From contig CACOAB010000005.1 in the NCBI GenBank assembly GCA_902625125.1, positions 1 through 59,446 of the forward strand: a DNA stretch of 59,446 nucleotides. Direction: 5' to 3'. Shown one piece after another: positions 46,920 to 56,576 of this stretch (position 1 is its first letter; each line of letters starts with the position of its first letter). The stretch is from an uncultured Pelagibacteraceae bacterium. Its GTDB lineage: Bacteria > Pseudomonadota > Alphaproteobacteria > Pelagibacterales > Pelagibacteraceae. The notes under the pieces were generated by a model. The model was not told where the DNA came from, ran no database searches, and saw only the letters and a program-made list of their open reading frames with translations. Both the position numbers and the translations under genes were made by a program.

Positions 46920-47342
46920 TTATTTTTTAGATAAATTTTCAATTTCAATTTTTAATTGATCACTTTTATTACAGAAGTTATTACACACTAATTTTAATTT
47001 TGTATTTAACTCCTTACTTTTTTTATAGTCTGAATTAGACAATTTTAGTTTTGCAAGGTAATAGATAGCTTCCTCATTTTTGGGATTAAGCAACATTACC
47101 GTATTTAAATTTTGTTCTTCTAATTTTTTTTTATCTTGTTTATTAAAAATTTTTGATAAATATAAATACGATAGTTCGCTCTTTGGATTGAAAACTATAT
47201 CTTGTTCAAATTTGAATTTTGCATCTTCAAATTTATTTTGAGCGAATAAATCAAGTCCTTCTTGGAAATGTTTTGACTTCGCAAGTAAAAGAGTCGGAAA
47301 GGAAAATATAATTAATAAAGTTGTAAAAAATTTTTTTATCAT
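46920..47342 (-). CDS. Secreted TPR-repeat protein between guaB and guaA
   Basis: This 140-residue protein has a signal peptide (FFTTLLIIFSFPTLLLAKS) and two to three TPR-like helical hairpins: FQEGLDLFAQNKFEDAKFKFEQDIVFNPKSE, SYLYLSKIF and AIYYLAKLKLSNSDYKKSKE. It is probably a periplasmic protein-interaction module, and its partner is unknown. It lies tightly between guaB and guaA, overlapping the guaB end by 4 bases, so expression follows GMP synthesis genes. I find no functional link to purines. Confidence 0.75.
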   Translation of the reverse strand: MIKKFFTTLLIIFSFPTLLLAKSKHFQEGLDLFAQNKFEDAKFKFEQDIVFNPKSELSYLYLSKIFNKQDKKKLEEQNLNTVMLLNPKNEEAIYYLAKLKLSNSDYKKSKELNTKLKLVCNNFCNKSDQLKIEIENLSKK

Positions 47343-48418
47343 AACTTATAGTTTGTTGTTTTTTGTGTCATTTCTACACTATGAACCATACTTTCATAGA
47401 AACCTGCTTTTGTAATTTTAATAAATTTTGCTTTACTATTTATTTCATCTAAATTTTTAGCTCCAATATATCCCATAGATGATCTCAATCCACCTTGTAG
47501 TTGATATATTATTTTTGATACTTTTCCCTTATATTCTACTCGTCCTTCGACTCCCTCTGGAACAAATTTTGATTTATCTTTAAAATTTTTTTGAAAGTAT
47601 CTACTAGCAGAACCTGCTGACATAGCCCCTATCGATCCCATTCCTCTGTAATGCTTATAAATTTTACCCTTAACTTTAAATTTCTTACCTGGACTTTCAT
47701 CCGTCCCAGCAAATATTGATCCCATCATAATTGCATCTGCTCCAGCTGCCAATGCTTTTGCAATATCTCCTGAAAATTTTATACCTCCATCAGAGATAAT
47801 CTTAATTTTTTTTTTGTTTAAAGATTTTTTCACATCCATAATTGCTGAAATTTGTGGAACTCCTATTCCTGCAACCATTCTTGTTGTGCAAATAGATCCA
47901 GGCCCAATACCGACTTTAATAATATCGGCACCTGAATTGTAGAGTTTTTTTGCCGCTTCACCAGTAGCTATATTTCCCACACAGACAGGAATATTATTAG
48001 TGATTTTTTTTATTTTAGATAAAATTTTCAAGACTTTTTCGCTATGACCGTGTGCTGTATCTATTACAATTAAATCAACGCCACATGAAACTAATGATCT
48101 TACTCTCTCTAAATCTTCTTTATTGGTCCCAACCGCTGCACCTACATACAATTTTTTTATTTTTACTTTTTTAATCTCATTAGACTGTCTTTTTATATCT
48201 AAATTTCGATGAATAATTCCCATTCCTCCAGCTCTAGCTATAGCTATAGCCATTTTTGACTCGGTAACTGTATCCATAGCTGAAGTTAAAAAAGGAACCT
48301 TAAGGGAAATTTTTCTTGTTAATTGTAAAAAAATATTAGTTTTCGATGGTAATACACTTGAATATCTTGGTAGCAAAAGGACGTCGTCAAAGGTAAGTGC
48401 TTCTTTAATTGTATCCAT
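47339..48418 (-). CDS. guaB: IMP dehydrogenase lacking the CBS (Bateman) domains
   Basis: This protein has 359 residues, where IMPDH usually has about 485-490. The barrel is complete: ALTFDDVLLLPRYS, SAMDTVTE, catalytic Cys177 in GPGSICTTR, DGGIKFSGDIAKALAAGA, flap RYFQ with EGVEGRVEYKG, and QGGLRSSMGYIGA. The CBS pair normally inserted after IHRNLDI is missing, and the chain goes from about residue 86 (EIKKVK) directly to KLYVGAAVG. The RYF flap and EGVEGR show IMPDH rather than GMP reductase. It oxidises IMP to XMP and is in one operon with guaA. Confidence 0.95.
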   Translation of the reverse strand: MDTIKEALTFDDVLLLPRYSSVLPSKTNIFLQLTRKISLKVPFLTSAMDTVTESKMAIAIARAGGMGIIHRNLDIKRQSNEIKKVKIKKLYVGAAVGTNKEDLERVRSLVSCGVDLIVIDTAHGHSEKVLKILSKIKKITNNIPVCVGNIATGEAAKKLYNSGADIIKVGIGPGSICTTRMVAGIGVPQISAIMDVKKSLNKKKIKIISDGGIKFSGDIAKALAAGADAIMMGSIFAGTDESPGKKFKVKGKIYKHYRGMGSIGAMSAGSASRYFQKNFKDKSKFVPEGVEGRVEYKGKVSKIIYQLQGGLRSSMGYIGAKNLDEINSKAKFIKITKAGFYESMVHSVEMTQKTTNYKL

Positions 48419-48444
48419 ATAAACTTATATACAATTAATAAAAT

Positions 48445-49071
48445 TTATAAAGTCTTTAAAATTTCGCAATGTAAATAAGTTTCTTTGGACTCTTTTCTGC
48501 TGGACTCTGGTTTGAAAAAGTTTACTTTTTTATATAAGGATTTAGCCATATTTTTTACTTCTATAAAGTCCTCACCCATGAAGAGTTTCGAAACTAATAC
48601 ACCTTTTGGTTTAAGTATATCTTTTGAAAAATTAATCAGATTTGCGCATAGTTGATTTGTTCTAATTGAATCTAATGATTTATTGCCTGTTGTGTCTGCC
48701 GCCATGTCGGAAACAATTACGTCTAAATTATTGTCAAAATATCTTTTAATAACATATTTAGTGTCTTCCTCCATAATATTACCTTTTAAGAATTTTATAT
48801 TTTTTAGAGGTTCCATATCTTTGATATCAACTGACATAATTTTTCCTGTTTTAATTATTTTAGCTGCGACTTGAGCCCAGCCACCGGGGGAAGATCCTAC
48901 ATCAAGTAAATTAGTATTACTTTTGATAAACTGATATTTTTTATTTAATTCAATTAATTTAAAGGACGCCCTTGACCTATAGCCTAGTGTTTTTGATCTT
49001 TTAAAAAATTGATCTCTATGTTGCTTAATCTTCCAAGAATTGCTTTTTTTTATTCTTTTTGATTTTTTCAT
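48445..49071 (-). CDS. rlmE: 23S rRNA 2'-O-methyltransferase RlmE (FtsJ)
   Basis: This 208-residue methyltransferase has YRSRASFKLIELN with the first catalytic Lys, the SAM motif LLDVGSSPGGWAQVA, VSDMAADTTGN with the catalytic Asp, and SKLFMGEDF with the second Lys. It methylates a uridine of the 23S A-loop. The basic N-terminal tail (KKSKRIKKSNSWKIKQHRDQF) fits RNA binding. The start overlaps the pssA stop codon. Confidence 0.94.
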   Translation of the reverse strand: MKKSKRIKKSNSWKIKQHRDQFFKRSKTLGYRSRASFKLIELNKKYQFIKSNTNLLDVGSSPGGWAQVAAKIIKTGKIMSVDIKDMEPLKNIKFLKGNIMEEDTKYVIKRYFDNNLDVIVSDMAADTTGNKSLDSIRTNQLCANLINFSKDILKPKGVLVSKLFMGEDFIEVKNMAKSLYKKVNFFKPESSRKESKETYLHCEILKTL

Positions 49072-49862
49072 TATAAAATATCTTCATGGCTGTCATCAGA
49101 TATTTTTTTTAATTCTTTTTTATTTTTTTTGTTAAACAGAATAATGCTAAAAGGTATCGATAATAAATAAATTAATCCAAAAACTAGTAATGTTTCGAGA
49201 GTGTAGAATAATAAAGCTATAAAAACTATTCCTATTCCTAATAATAAAAACACCGTTGTTTTTGGTGAAATTGATATTTTCTTTAAAGCCAACGTAGGAA
49301 TTTTGCTAACTAAAAGCACAGCAATTAATACTGTTAAGTAAGGTGTGAATTTTTTTATATCCAAACCAATATCTAAATTTGTTAATTCATATATTAACGG
49401 CATTAAAATTAATAATCCTCCGGCAGGTGACGGTATTCCCTCAAAAAAATTATTTTTCCATTCTTGTGCTTCTTCAATTTTTGTTAAATTAAATCTAGCC
49501 AATCTAAGAACGCAGCAAACAGAATAAATTAATGTTATAGCCCAACCTAATTTACCATAGTTATTTAACTCCCAAAAGTATAAGATGAAAACTGGAGCTA
49601 TGCCAAAACTCACAAAATCAGTAAGTGAGTCTAATTCTTTACCAAATTCTGAAGTTCCTTTTATCAATCTTGCTATCCTTCCATCTAAAGCATCCAAGAT
49701 AGCAGCAAATAAAATTAAAGTTACAGCCAGGCTAAAATTTCCATCAATTGAAAACTTAATTGAACTTATTCCTAAACAAACTCCACCTAATGTCAAAATA
49801 TTAGGCAGTAAATACCTTGTTTTTTTTGAGGAAACTAATTTAAATTTTTTATTCTCTTCCAT
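49071..49862 (-). CDS. pssA: CDP-diacylglycerol-serine O-phosphatidyltransferase
   Basis: This 263-residue integral membrane CDP-alcohol phosphotransferase has the family motif D-x2-D-G-x2-A-R-x8-G-x3-D-x3-D in DALDGRIARLIKGTSEFGKELDSLTD, and about eight hydrophobic segments. It makes phosphatidylserine. It overlaps psd by one base, so phosphatidylethanolamine synthesis is encoded as a pair. Confidence 0.95.
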   Translation of the reverse strand: MEENKKFKLVSSKKTRYLLPNILTLGGVCLGISSIKFSIDGNFSLAVTLILFAAILDALDGRIARLIKGTSEFGKELDSLTDFVSFGIAPVFILYFWELNNYGKLGWAITLIYSVCCVLRLARFNLTKIEEAQEWKNNFFEGIPSPAGGLLILMPLIYELTNLDIGLDIKKFTPYLTVLIAVLLVSKIPTLALKKISISPKTTVFLLLGIGIVFIALLFYTLETLLVFGLIYLLSIPFSIILFNKKNKKELKKISDDSHEDIL

Positions 49863-50509
49863 TACTCAGAGGCTAATAAGCTTTCTCCTGCTACTACGTT
49901 TTGACCGAGTTTAGCTAAAATTTTTTTATTTTTAAAATATATATCCACCCTGCTTCCAAATCTTATCATTCCTATTCTATCACCCTGTTTTAATTCTTGG
50001 CCTTGCTCTACCTCACAAACAATTCGTCTGGCTATTAAACCAGCTATCTGGACAATAATAATTTCTTCTCCATTGCTTAAACTTATCTTATAATAATTTC
50101 TTTCATTTTCTTCACTCGCTTTATCTAAAGAAGCATTTAAAAATTTTCCTGGCTTATAAAAAATTTCAGTTACTTTTCCAGATGACGGCGTACGATTTAC
50201 ATGGCAATTAAATACATTCATAAATACACTTATTCTTGTAAAAGATGTATTTTCTAGCCTTAACTCTTCTGGTCCTGATTTCTCAGAAATATCCGTGATA
50301 AGGCCATCTGCAGGGCTAACTAAATAAGAGTCATTATTGATAGAATATCTTGCTGGGTCTCTGAAAAAATAATAAACCCAAATTGTAATGACAAGAAACA
50401 AGCTACCAAGAAATTTTGAGAAAAATAAAAGGATAAAAGTTACCAAAATAGAAATAGCTAAAAATTTATACCCTTCTTTATGTATTTTTGGAAAAATCGA
50501 ATTAAACAT
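49862..50509 (-). CDS. psd: Phosphatidylserine decarboxylase (short type)
   Basis: This 215-residue proenzyme has membrane segments at about 15-48, FFRDPAR, VSPADG, FMNVFNCHVNRTPSSGKV, and the self-cleavage site R-F-G-S-R, where Ser186 becomes the pyruvoyl group. It is the short archaeal/alphaproteobacterial type. It converts phosphatidylserine to phosphatidylethanolamine and starts the long minus-strand run down to bamB. Confidence 0.95.
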   Translation of the reverse strand: MFNSIFPKIHKEGYKFLAISILVTFILLFFSKFLGSLFLVITIWVYYFFRDPARYSINNDSYLVSPADGLITDISEKSGPEELRLENTSFTRISVFMNVFNCHVNRTPSSGKVTEIFYKPGKFLNASLDKASEENERNYYKISLSNGEEIIIVQIAGLIARRIVCEVEQGQELKQGDRIGMIRFGSRVDIYFKNKKILAKLGQNVVAGESLLASE

Positions 50510-50519
50510 AATTTATAGT

Positions 50520-50547
50520 TTGATAATTTTTTCTTAATATGTATAAA
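50520..50547 (+). promoter_or_regulatory. Candidate sigma70-type promoter for icd
   Basis: TTGATA (50520-50525) and TATAAA (50542-50547) are 16 bases apart, 26 bases before the icd ATG, implying a leader under 25 bases with no Shine-Dalgarno sequence. It lies in the 64-base divergent gap between psd and icd. Confidence 0.5.
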
Positions 50548-50573
50548 AATCACAGTTAATCAATCTATATTTT

Positions 50574-51788
50574 ATGGCAAAAATTAAAGTTAAAAATCCA
50601 GTAGTTGAGCTAGATGGTGATGAAATGACCAGAATTATCTGGTCATTTATTAAAGAAAAGTTGATCAAACCCTACTTAGAGATAGATCTGAAATATTACG
50701 ATTTAGGTATGGAAAGCAGGGATAAAACTGACGATCAAATTACTATAGACGCAGCTAATGCAATCAAGAAATATGGTGTTGGTGTTAAATGTGCAACAAT
50801 TACACCAGATGAAGCACGAGTTAAAGAATTTAAACTTAAAAAAATGTGGAGATCGCCAAATGGCACAATTCGAAACATATTAGGTGGTACAGTTTTTAGA
50901 GAGCCAATTATTTGTAAAAATGTTCCAAAATTAGTTCCTGGATGGACCAAGCCAATTGTGATTGGAAGGCATGCTTATGGAGATCAATACCGAGCTACCG
51001 ACTTTTTAATTCCAGGAGAAGGAAAAATGGAAATTAAATGGATTTCAAAAGACGGTAAGGATAAAAAAGAATTTGAGGTATTTAATTTTTCTGGACCAGG
51101 TACAGCTTTAGCTATGTATAATTTAGATGACTCTATAAAAAATTTCGCAAGAGCCTGTATGAATTACGGCCTTGGTAGAAAATGGCCAGTTTATTTATCC
51201 ACAAAAAATACAATTTTAAAAGCTTACGACGGTCGTTTCAAAGATTTGTTTCAAGAAATTTTTGACAAAGAATTTAAAAGTAAATTTGAAGCAGCTAAAA
51301 TTACTTATGAACATAGATTAATTGATGACATGGTAGCTTGCGCAATGAAGTGGAATGGTGGTTATGTATGGGCCTGTAAAAACTATGACGGAGACGTACA
51401 GTCTGATACCGTGGCTCAAGGATTCGGTTCTTTAGGCTTGATGACAAGCGTATTAATGACTCCTGATGGAAAAACAGTAGAGTCAGAGGCTGCTCACGGA
51501 ACAGTGACACGACATTATAGAATGCATCAACAAGGTAAAGAAACCTCTACTAACCCAATAGCGTCAATATTTGCTTGGACCAGAGGGTTATCCCATAGAG
51601 GGAAATTGGATGGTAATGACGAACTTATAAAGTTTGCCACTTCTTTAGAAAAAGTTTGTGTAGAAACGGTTGAAAGTGGATCTATGACAAAAGATCTTGC
51701 AATCTTAATTGATAAATCATCTAAATATTTAACTACCAATGAATTTTTAGAAGCTATTGATGGAAATTTAAAGAAAAAACTTAACTAA
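50574..51788 (+). CDS. icd: NADP-dependent isocitrate dehydrogenase (eukaryote-like type)
   Basis: This 404-residue enzyme is of the homodimeric type shared by alphaproteobacteria and eukaryotes. It has [59 protein letters not shown], and the metal/cofactor region [20 protein letters not shown] with [10 protein letters not shown]. It oxidises isocitrate to 2-oxoglutarate in the TCA cycle. The 3' end overlaps the convergent alaS by 8 bases. Confidence 0.97.
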   Translation: MAKIKVKNPVVELDGDEMTRIIWSFIKEKLIKPYLEIDLKYYDLGMESRDKTDDQITIDAANAIKKYGVGVKCATITPDEARVKEFKLKKMWRSPNGTIRNILGGTVFREPIICKNVPKLVPGWTKPIVIGRHAYGDQYRATDFLIPGEGKMEIKWISKDGKDKKEFEVFNFSGPGTALAMYNLDDSIKNFARACMNYGLGRKWPVYLSTKNTILKAYDGRFKDLFQEIFDKEFKSKFEAAKITYEHRLIDDMVACAMKWNGGYVWACKNYDGDVQSDTVAQGFGSLGLMTSVLMTPDGKTVESEAAHGTVTRHYRMHQQGKETSTNPIASIFAWTRGLSHRGKLDGNDELIKFATSLEKVCVETVESGSMTKDLAILIDKSSKYLTTNEFLEAIDGNLKKKLN

Positions 51789-54456
51789 TTTTTTTAGATA
51801 TTTCCTTTAGAGCGTCCTCAATTTTATTTTTGTCTACACCTCCTGCTTGAGCAAAATCTTTTCTTCCACCACCTCCCTTACCTCCTAAAATTGCTGCAGC
51901 TGATTTAACTAAATCAACAGCATCATATTTTGATGTTAAATCTTGAGAAATTCCTACAGCCAAACCAACCTTATCTTCAAATGTAGAAACACTAATTATA
52001 ATTCCCGATTTAATATCTTTTTTTCCTTCATCAATAATTCCTCTAAGTTCTTTAGGAGGAAAATCTTTTAAAATTTGTTCTCGAATTAATATATTCCCAA
52101 TTTTTTTATCCTTGATTATATTTTTACTTTTATCTTTCTTAATGCCTTCAATTTTTACTTTATTAAGCTGTTTATTCAAATTTTTTAAATTTTCAAGCAA
52201 ATCTAAATCTTCTTTATATTCAGGTTCAATTTGCGATTTTTGAAGTTCTTTTTTTATTAATTCTATTTCTTTTCTAAGATTTGACTCTTTCTGAGACTTA
52301 ACTTCACTTATTGTTTTTTCATATTCTTCTAATTGTTTATCCCTTAATGCTTCAATCCTTCTAACTCCTGATGAAATAGATGATTGACTTATTACTTTGA
52401 ACTTACCAACTTCTTTAGTATTTTTAACATGAGTCCCTCCACATAGTTCTGTTGAGAAGAACCCATTATTTTCCTTACCCATGAAAACCACTCTTACTTC
52501 CTCTCCATACTTTTCCCCAAATAATGCAAGAGCACCCATATTAACTGCCTCCTTTGGGGTCATTATTCTTGTTTGAACGTCTGTAGATCCAGTTACTACA
52601 TCATTAACTATATTGTTTATTTTAGTCATTTCCTCTTTTTCAATTGGTTTATTATGACTAAAATCAAATCTTAACCTTTCAGGAGAGACCAATGATCCTT
52701 TTTGTGTCACGTGTTTTCCCAAGGTTCTTCTCAACGACTCATGCAATAAATGAGTGGCTGAATGATTAGCTTTCGAATTATTTCTTTTTAAAACATCTAT
52801 TTCTAAGTTAACGCTTTGCCCAATTGAAATTGAACCTGTTTCAACTTTTCCGTAATGGACAAATAAATCACCCATTTTTTTTTGAGTATCGTTAACTTTA
52901 ATTTTACAATTAGAACTAAAAATAATACCCTGATCACCTACTTGACCACCAGACTCTCCATAAAATGGAGTTTGATTTGTTATGACTTCTATTTCATCTC
53001 CTTTACTAGCAGAGTCTACAAATTTACCTTTTTTTGAAATTTTAATTATTACACCTTCAGCTTTATCAAATTCATAACCCAAAAATTCAGTGGGGCTAAG
53101 TTCCTCTCTAATTTTAAACCACCTTTCCTCAACAGACTTATCTCCAGATCCTTTCCAATTTGCTCTTGCTAAAGTTTTGCTTTTTTCCATCTCCTTCTCA
53201 AAACCAATACTGTCTACTTTAATATCTTTACCTCTTAGGATGTCAGCAGTAAGGTCAAGGGGAAACCCATAAGTATCATATAATTTAAAAGCTTCTATAC
53301 CTGGAAGAGTTTTATTTTGAACTTTATTTAAATTTTCATCGAGTATTTTCATGCCGCGCTCTAAAAGAGAAGAAAATTTCTCTTCTTCATTTTTAAGAGT
53401 TTCAACTATCAACTCTCTACCATTTGCTAATTCTGGATAACTGTTATGCATCTCGTTTAATAAAACTTCAAAAAGTTTATAAAAAACAGGATTTTTGCTA
53501 CCTAAAGAATGAGCGTGTCTCATCCCTCTTCTCATAATTCTTCTTAAAACATATCCGCGTCCTTCATTTGAAGGTAATATTCCTTCAGCAATTAAAAAAC
53601 TACTTGCTCTTAAGTGATCGGCAATAACTCTGTGGCTTGCTATTGTTTTACTATCGATTGAAGTCTTTGTTATATCAGATGAAGCAGCCATTATTTTTTG
53701 AAAATGATCGATTTTATAGTTGTCGTGAGTACCTTGTAAAACTGCTGTCATTCTCTCAAGACCCATGCCTGTATCAACTGAGGGTTTTGGCAGATCAATT
53801 CTTTTTGCTTTTGATATTTGTTCGTACTGCATAAATACAAGGTTCCAAATTTCTATAAATCTATCACCATCTTCATCAGGGCTTCCGGGTTGACCACCTT
53901 TCAACTTATCTCCATGATCATAAAAAATTTCAGAACAAGGACCACAGGGTCCTGTGTCCCCCATTGACCAAAAATTATCAGATGTCGAAATTTTTATTAT
54001 TTTACTTTCATTTAACCCCGCAATTTTCTTCCAAAGATTGAATGCATCATCATCTTCATGAAAAACAGTTACTAATAATTTTTCTTTCGGTAACCCAAAG
54101 TCTTTAGTCAATAAATTCCAAGCATGATGAATAGCTTGTTCTTTAAAATAATCTCCAAAAGAAAAATTTCCCAACATTTCAAAAAAGGTGTGGTGTCTTG
54201 GTGTGTATCCTACATTTTCTAAATCATTATGTTTTCCACCAGCCCTTACACATTTTTGAGATGTTGTAGCTGTTTTGTATTCTCTTTTTTCTAAGCCAGT
54301 AAACACATTCTTAAATTGAACCATGCCTGAATTAGTAAACATCAAGGTTGGGTCGTTGTTAGGAACTAGGTTGCTAGACTCTACAATTTTATGATTATTT
54401 TTTTTGAAATAATCTAGGAATTTCTTTCTAACATCTGTAAGTAAAATTTGGCCCAT
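51781..54456 (-). CDS. alaS: Alanyl-tRNA synthetase
   Basis: This 891-residue synthetase has class II catalytic motifs ([43 protein letters not shown]). The editing domain has [13 protein letters not shown] and [10 protein letters not shown] coiled coil (about 715-770) precedes a C-terminal domain with [16 protein letters not shown]. It charges tRNA-Ala and clears Ser and Gly mischarges. In many alphaproteobacteria it lies directly after recA. Here two genes intervene. Confidence 0.98.
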   Translation of the reverse strand: MGQILLTDVRKKFLDYFKKNNHKIVESSNLVPNNDPTLMFTNSGMVQFKNVFTGLEKREYKTATTSQKCVRAGGKHNDLENVGYTPRHHTFFEMLGNFSFGDYFKEQAIHHAWNLLTKDFGLPKEKLLVTVFHEDDDAFNLWKKIAGLNESKIIKISTSDNFWSMGDTGPCGPCSEIFYDHGDKLKGGQPGSPDEDGDRFIEIWNLVFMQYEQISKAKRIDLPKPSVDTGMGLERMTAVLQGTHDNYKIDHFQKIMAASSDITKTSIDSKTIASHRVIADHLRASSFLIAEGILPSNEGRGYVLRRIMRRGMRHAHSLGSKNPVFYKLFEVLLNEMHNSYPELANGRELIVETLKNEEEKFSSLLERGMKILDENLNKVQNKTLPGIEAFKLYDTYGFPLDLTADILRGKDIKVDSIGFEKEMEKSKTLARANWKGSGDKSVEERWFKIREELSPTEFLGYEFDKAEGVIIKISKKGKFVDSASKGDEIEVITNQTPFYGESGGQVGDQGIIFSSNCKIKVNDTQKKMGDLFVHYGKVETGSISIGQSVNLEIDVLKRNNSKANHSATHLLHESLRRTLGKHVTQKGSLVSPERLRFDFSHNKPIEKEEMTKINNIVNDVVTGSTDVQTRIMTPKEAVNMGALALFGEKYGEEVRVVFMGKENNGFFSTELCGGTHVKNTKEVGKFKVISQSSISSGVRRIEALRDKQLEEYEKTISEVKSQKESNLRKEIELIKKELQKSQIEPEYKEDLDLLENLKNLNKQLNKVKIEGIKKDKSKNIIKDKKIGNILIREQILKDFPPKELRGIIDEGKKDIKSGIIISVSTFEDKVGLAVGISQDLTSKYDAVDLVKSAAAILGGKGGGGRKDFAQAGGVDKNKIEDALKEISKKIS

Positions 54457-54499
54457 ATTTAATTAAATACAGATATTTTAGAACTTGTCTATAAAGAGA

Positions 54500-54856
54500 T
54501 TAATTTGATGCTTTTTTATCGTTATCTACTACTACGCAAATTTCAGATCTTGTTAAAAATCTTTGTCCCGTTCCATTATCTAAAGAAAACATGCCGCCAA
54601 TCCCTTTAACAGCATCGATAGTCAAATCCGTATTTTTCCACTTCTCATATTGATCTTCATTCATATAAAAAGGTGTACCGTCTATATCTCCTAATTTCAC
54701 ATCACTACTTCCAACCTGATACTCTTTAGCAGGAAAGCACATTGGGGCGCTTCCATCGCAACAACCACCTGATTGATGAAATAGTAAATCCTTCCCGTGA
54801 ACTTCCTTAAGTTCACTCAATAATTTTTTAGCAGATAATGTAGCTTTTACTTTCAT
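54500..54856 (-). CDS. DUF779 protein, partner of aldehyde dehydrogenase
   Basis: This is 118 residues from MKVKATLSAKK. An in-frame ATG at 54886 would put the first ten residues inside a perfect hairpin and does not match the family. The block FHQSGGCCDGSAPMCFPA with three cysteines, then GTPFYMNEDQYEKW and GQRFLTRSE, is diagnostic of DUF779. The function is unproven. The family is habitually next to AldB/ExaC-type aldehyde dehydrogenases, so a role in their activity or metal handling is inferred. The Cys-Cys pair suggests metal or redox chemistry. Confidence 0.88.
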   Translation of the reverse strand: MKVKATLSAKKLLSELKEVHGKDLLFHQSGGCCDGSAPMCFPAKEYQVGSSDVKLGDIDGTPFYMNEDQYEKWKNTDLTIDAVKGIGGMFSLDNGTGQRFLTRSEICVVVDNDKKASN

Positions 54857-54861
54857 ATTAT

Positions 54862-54886
54862 ATGGCCCGTGAGACTCACGGGCCAT
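54862..54886 (-). promoter_or_regulatory. Perfect GC-rich hairpin between aldehyde dehydrogenase and DUF779
   Basis: ATGGCCCGTGAG (54862-54873) and CTCACGGGCCAT (54875-54886) are exact inverted copies around one base. It begins 13 bases after the aldehyde dehydrogenase stop codon and ends 5 bases before the DUF779 start codon. There is no T-run on the minus strand after it, so it is an atypical intrinsic terminator. A processing, mRNA-stabilising or attenuating stem is more likely. Confidence 0.7.
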
Positions 54887-54899
54887 TATATTAAATTTT

Positions 54900-56453
54900 T
54901 TAAAAGAAGCCTAATTTTTTCTCACTGTAAGACACGTGTAAATTTTTCACTTGTCTGTAATGATTTAGCATCATTTTGTGAGTTTCTCTTCCAATACCAG
55001 ACTGTTTGTATCCGCCAAATGCAGCATGAGCTGGGTATGCGTGATAGCAGTTTGTCCAAACTCTACCTGCCTGTATACCTCTACCCATTCTGTATGCAAC
55101 GTTACCATCTCTAGTCCAAACTCCTGCTCCTAGTCCGTAAAGAGTATCATTAGCTATTTCTAATGCTTCTTTTTCATCTTTAAACTTAGTAACTGATACT
55201 ACTGGTCCAAAGATTTCCTCTTGGAATATTCGCATATTGTTTTTACCTTCAAAGATAGTTGGTTGGATATAGTTTCCTTTTTCTAATCCGCTATTAATTT
55301 TAGCTGCACTACCACCACATAGAACTTTGGCACCTTCTTTCTTACCTAGATCTAAGTAAGATTTAATTTTTTCCATTTGTTCAAGTGAAGCTTGAGCTCC
55401 AATCATAGTTTCCATTTTTAAAGGATTGTCTTGTTTTACAGCTTTTGTTCTAGCAATGGCTCTCTCCATGAATTTATCATATATAGATTCTTGAATTAAA
55501 GCCCTGCTTGGACAAGTGCATACTTCTCCTTGGTTAAGCGTAAACATAGCAAAACCCTCTAAACATTTGTCAAAGAAGTCGTCATCTTTAGCCAACACAT
55601 CTTCAAAGAAAATGTTTGGTGATTTGCCACCTAATTCTAATGTAATTGGAATTAAGTTTTGAGATGCGTACTGCATAATCAAACGTCCAGTAGTAGTTTC
55701 ACCTGTAAAAGCAATCTTCTTAATTCTTTTTGAAGAAGCTAAAGGTTTACCTGCTTCAAGACCATATCCGCTAACAACATTAACAACACCTGCTGGTAAT
55801 AGATCTCCAATTAGTTCCATTAACAACATGATTGATGCTGGTGTTTGTTCAGCTGGTTTTAATACTACACAGTTTCCTGCTGCCAAAGCTGGAGCAAGTT
55901 TCCATGTTGCCATTAACAACGGAAAGTTCCATGGTATAATCTGACCAACTACACCTAATGGTTCAGGTATGTGGTAAGAATATTCACTATTGCTTATTTC
56001 AGCAACTGAACCTTCCTCTGCTCTTATTACTCCTGCAAAATATCTCCAATGATCAATTACCAAAGGTAAATCTGCAGCCATACATTCTCGAATAGGCTTA
56101 CCATTGTCTAAACATTCTGCTGTTGCTAAAACGTTAAGATTTTTCTCGATAACATCAGCAATTTTTAAGAGAATATTTGATCTCTCTCCAATTGATGTTG
56201 TTCCCCATGCTGGAAATGCTGCGTGAGCTGCGTCAAGAGCAAAATCAACGTCTTTCTCGTTCGATCGTGGCACCTTACAGATAACTTCATTAGTGATAGG
56301 AGAAGTATTGTCAAAATACTTTCCAGATTTAGGTTCTACAAATTTTCCGTTTATGTAGTTTCCATATTTAGCTTTAAATGGAAATTTAACCTTCAAATGA
56401 GAGGTATCTAAAGATGAAGACACTTTCGAGCTTGATGCTTGTTGTGTACTCAT
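54900..56453 (-). CDS. NAD-dependent aldehyde dehydrogenase (AldB/ExaC type)
   Basis: This protein has 517 residues, with an N-terminal tail of about 30. It has the NAD-fold segments [34 protein letters not shown] and FTGETTTGR, catalytic Glu in ELGGKSPN, catalytic Cys in [11 protein letters not shown], and the C-terminal [11 protein letters not shown]. This subtype oxidises acetaldehyde and related short aldehydes, and the exact substrate cannot be read here. It has the strongest ribosome site seen in the window (AGGGGG 5 bases before ATG), suggesting high expression. Perfect hairpins lie downstream of it and upstream beyond its 5' region. Confidence 0.93.
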   Translation of the reverse strand: MSTQQASSSKVSSSLDTSHLKVKFPFKAKYGNYINGKFVEPKSGKYFDNTSPITNEVICKVPRSNEKDVDFALDAAHAAFPAWGTTSIGERSNILLKIADVIEKNLNVLATAECLDNGKPIRECMAADLPLVIDHWRYFAGVIRAEEGSVAEISNSEYSYHIPEPLGVVGQIIPWNFPLLMATWKLAPALAAGNCVVLKPAEQTPASIMLLMELIGDLLPAGVVNVVSGYGLEAGKPLASSKRIKKIAFTGETTTGRLIMQYASQNLIPITLELGGKSPNIFFEDVLAKDDDFFDKCLEGFAMFTLNQGEVCTCPSRALIQESIYDKFMERAIARTKAVKQDNPLKMETMIGAQASLEQMEKIKSYLDLGKKEGAKVLCGGSAAKINSGLEKGNYIQPTIFEGKNNMRIFQEEIFGPVVSVTKFKDEKEALEIANDTLYGLGAGVWTRDGNVAYRMGRGIQAGRVWTNCYHAYPAHAAFGGYKQSGIGRETHKMMLNHYRQVKNLHVSYSEKKLGFF

Positions 56454-56576
56454 TTTTCCCCCTTTTATTGTAATTGTTAATTAGAACCAATCTGAACTAA
56501 GTTGTCTATTATTAATTTAGTCGCTTTTAACGCGAACTACTAAATGTTGATTTGATCAATTTTAAGTTGTTTTGGG
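56454..56576 (-). promoter_or_regulatory. Leader/promoter region of the aldehyde dehydrogenase gene
   Basis: These 123 bases lie between the recA-distal hairpin and the aldehyde dehydrogenase ATG. Near the start codon is AAAGGGGGAAAAATG. Further up is an imperfect inverted repeat (TAGTCGC at 56518-56524 and GCGAACTA at 56532-56539, one bulged base), which could bind a regulator. I could not place a clear promoter pair. Confidence 0.35.

Noticed and set aside
47339-48418. GMP reductase (GuaC) as identity of the 359-residue protein
   Set aside because: Its length fits GuaC, but the RYFQ flap, EGVEGRVEYKG and the position beside guaA are those of IMP dehydrogenase.
51195-51203. Perfect DnaA box TTATCCACA inside icd; another at 40906-40914 inside cvpA; a near match at 36734-36742 before dnaB
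   Set aside because: The two perfect copies are isolated, lie in coding sequence as Leu-Ser-Thr codons, and about one is expected by chance in a window of this size and composition. There is no cluster and no origin-like region.
54857-54886. DUF779 start at the ATG inside the hairpin (MARESHGPYN...)
   Set aside because: These ten residues are encoded by the palindrome and do not match the family. The ATG at 54856 gives the normal N-terminus.
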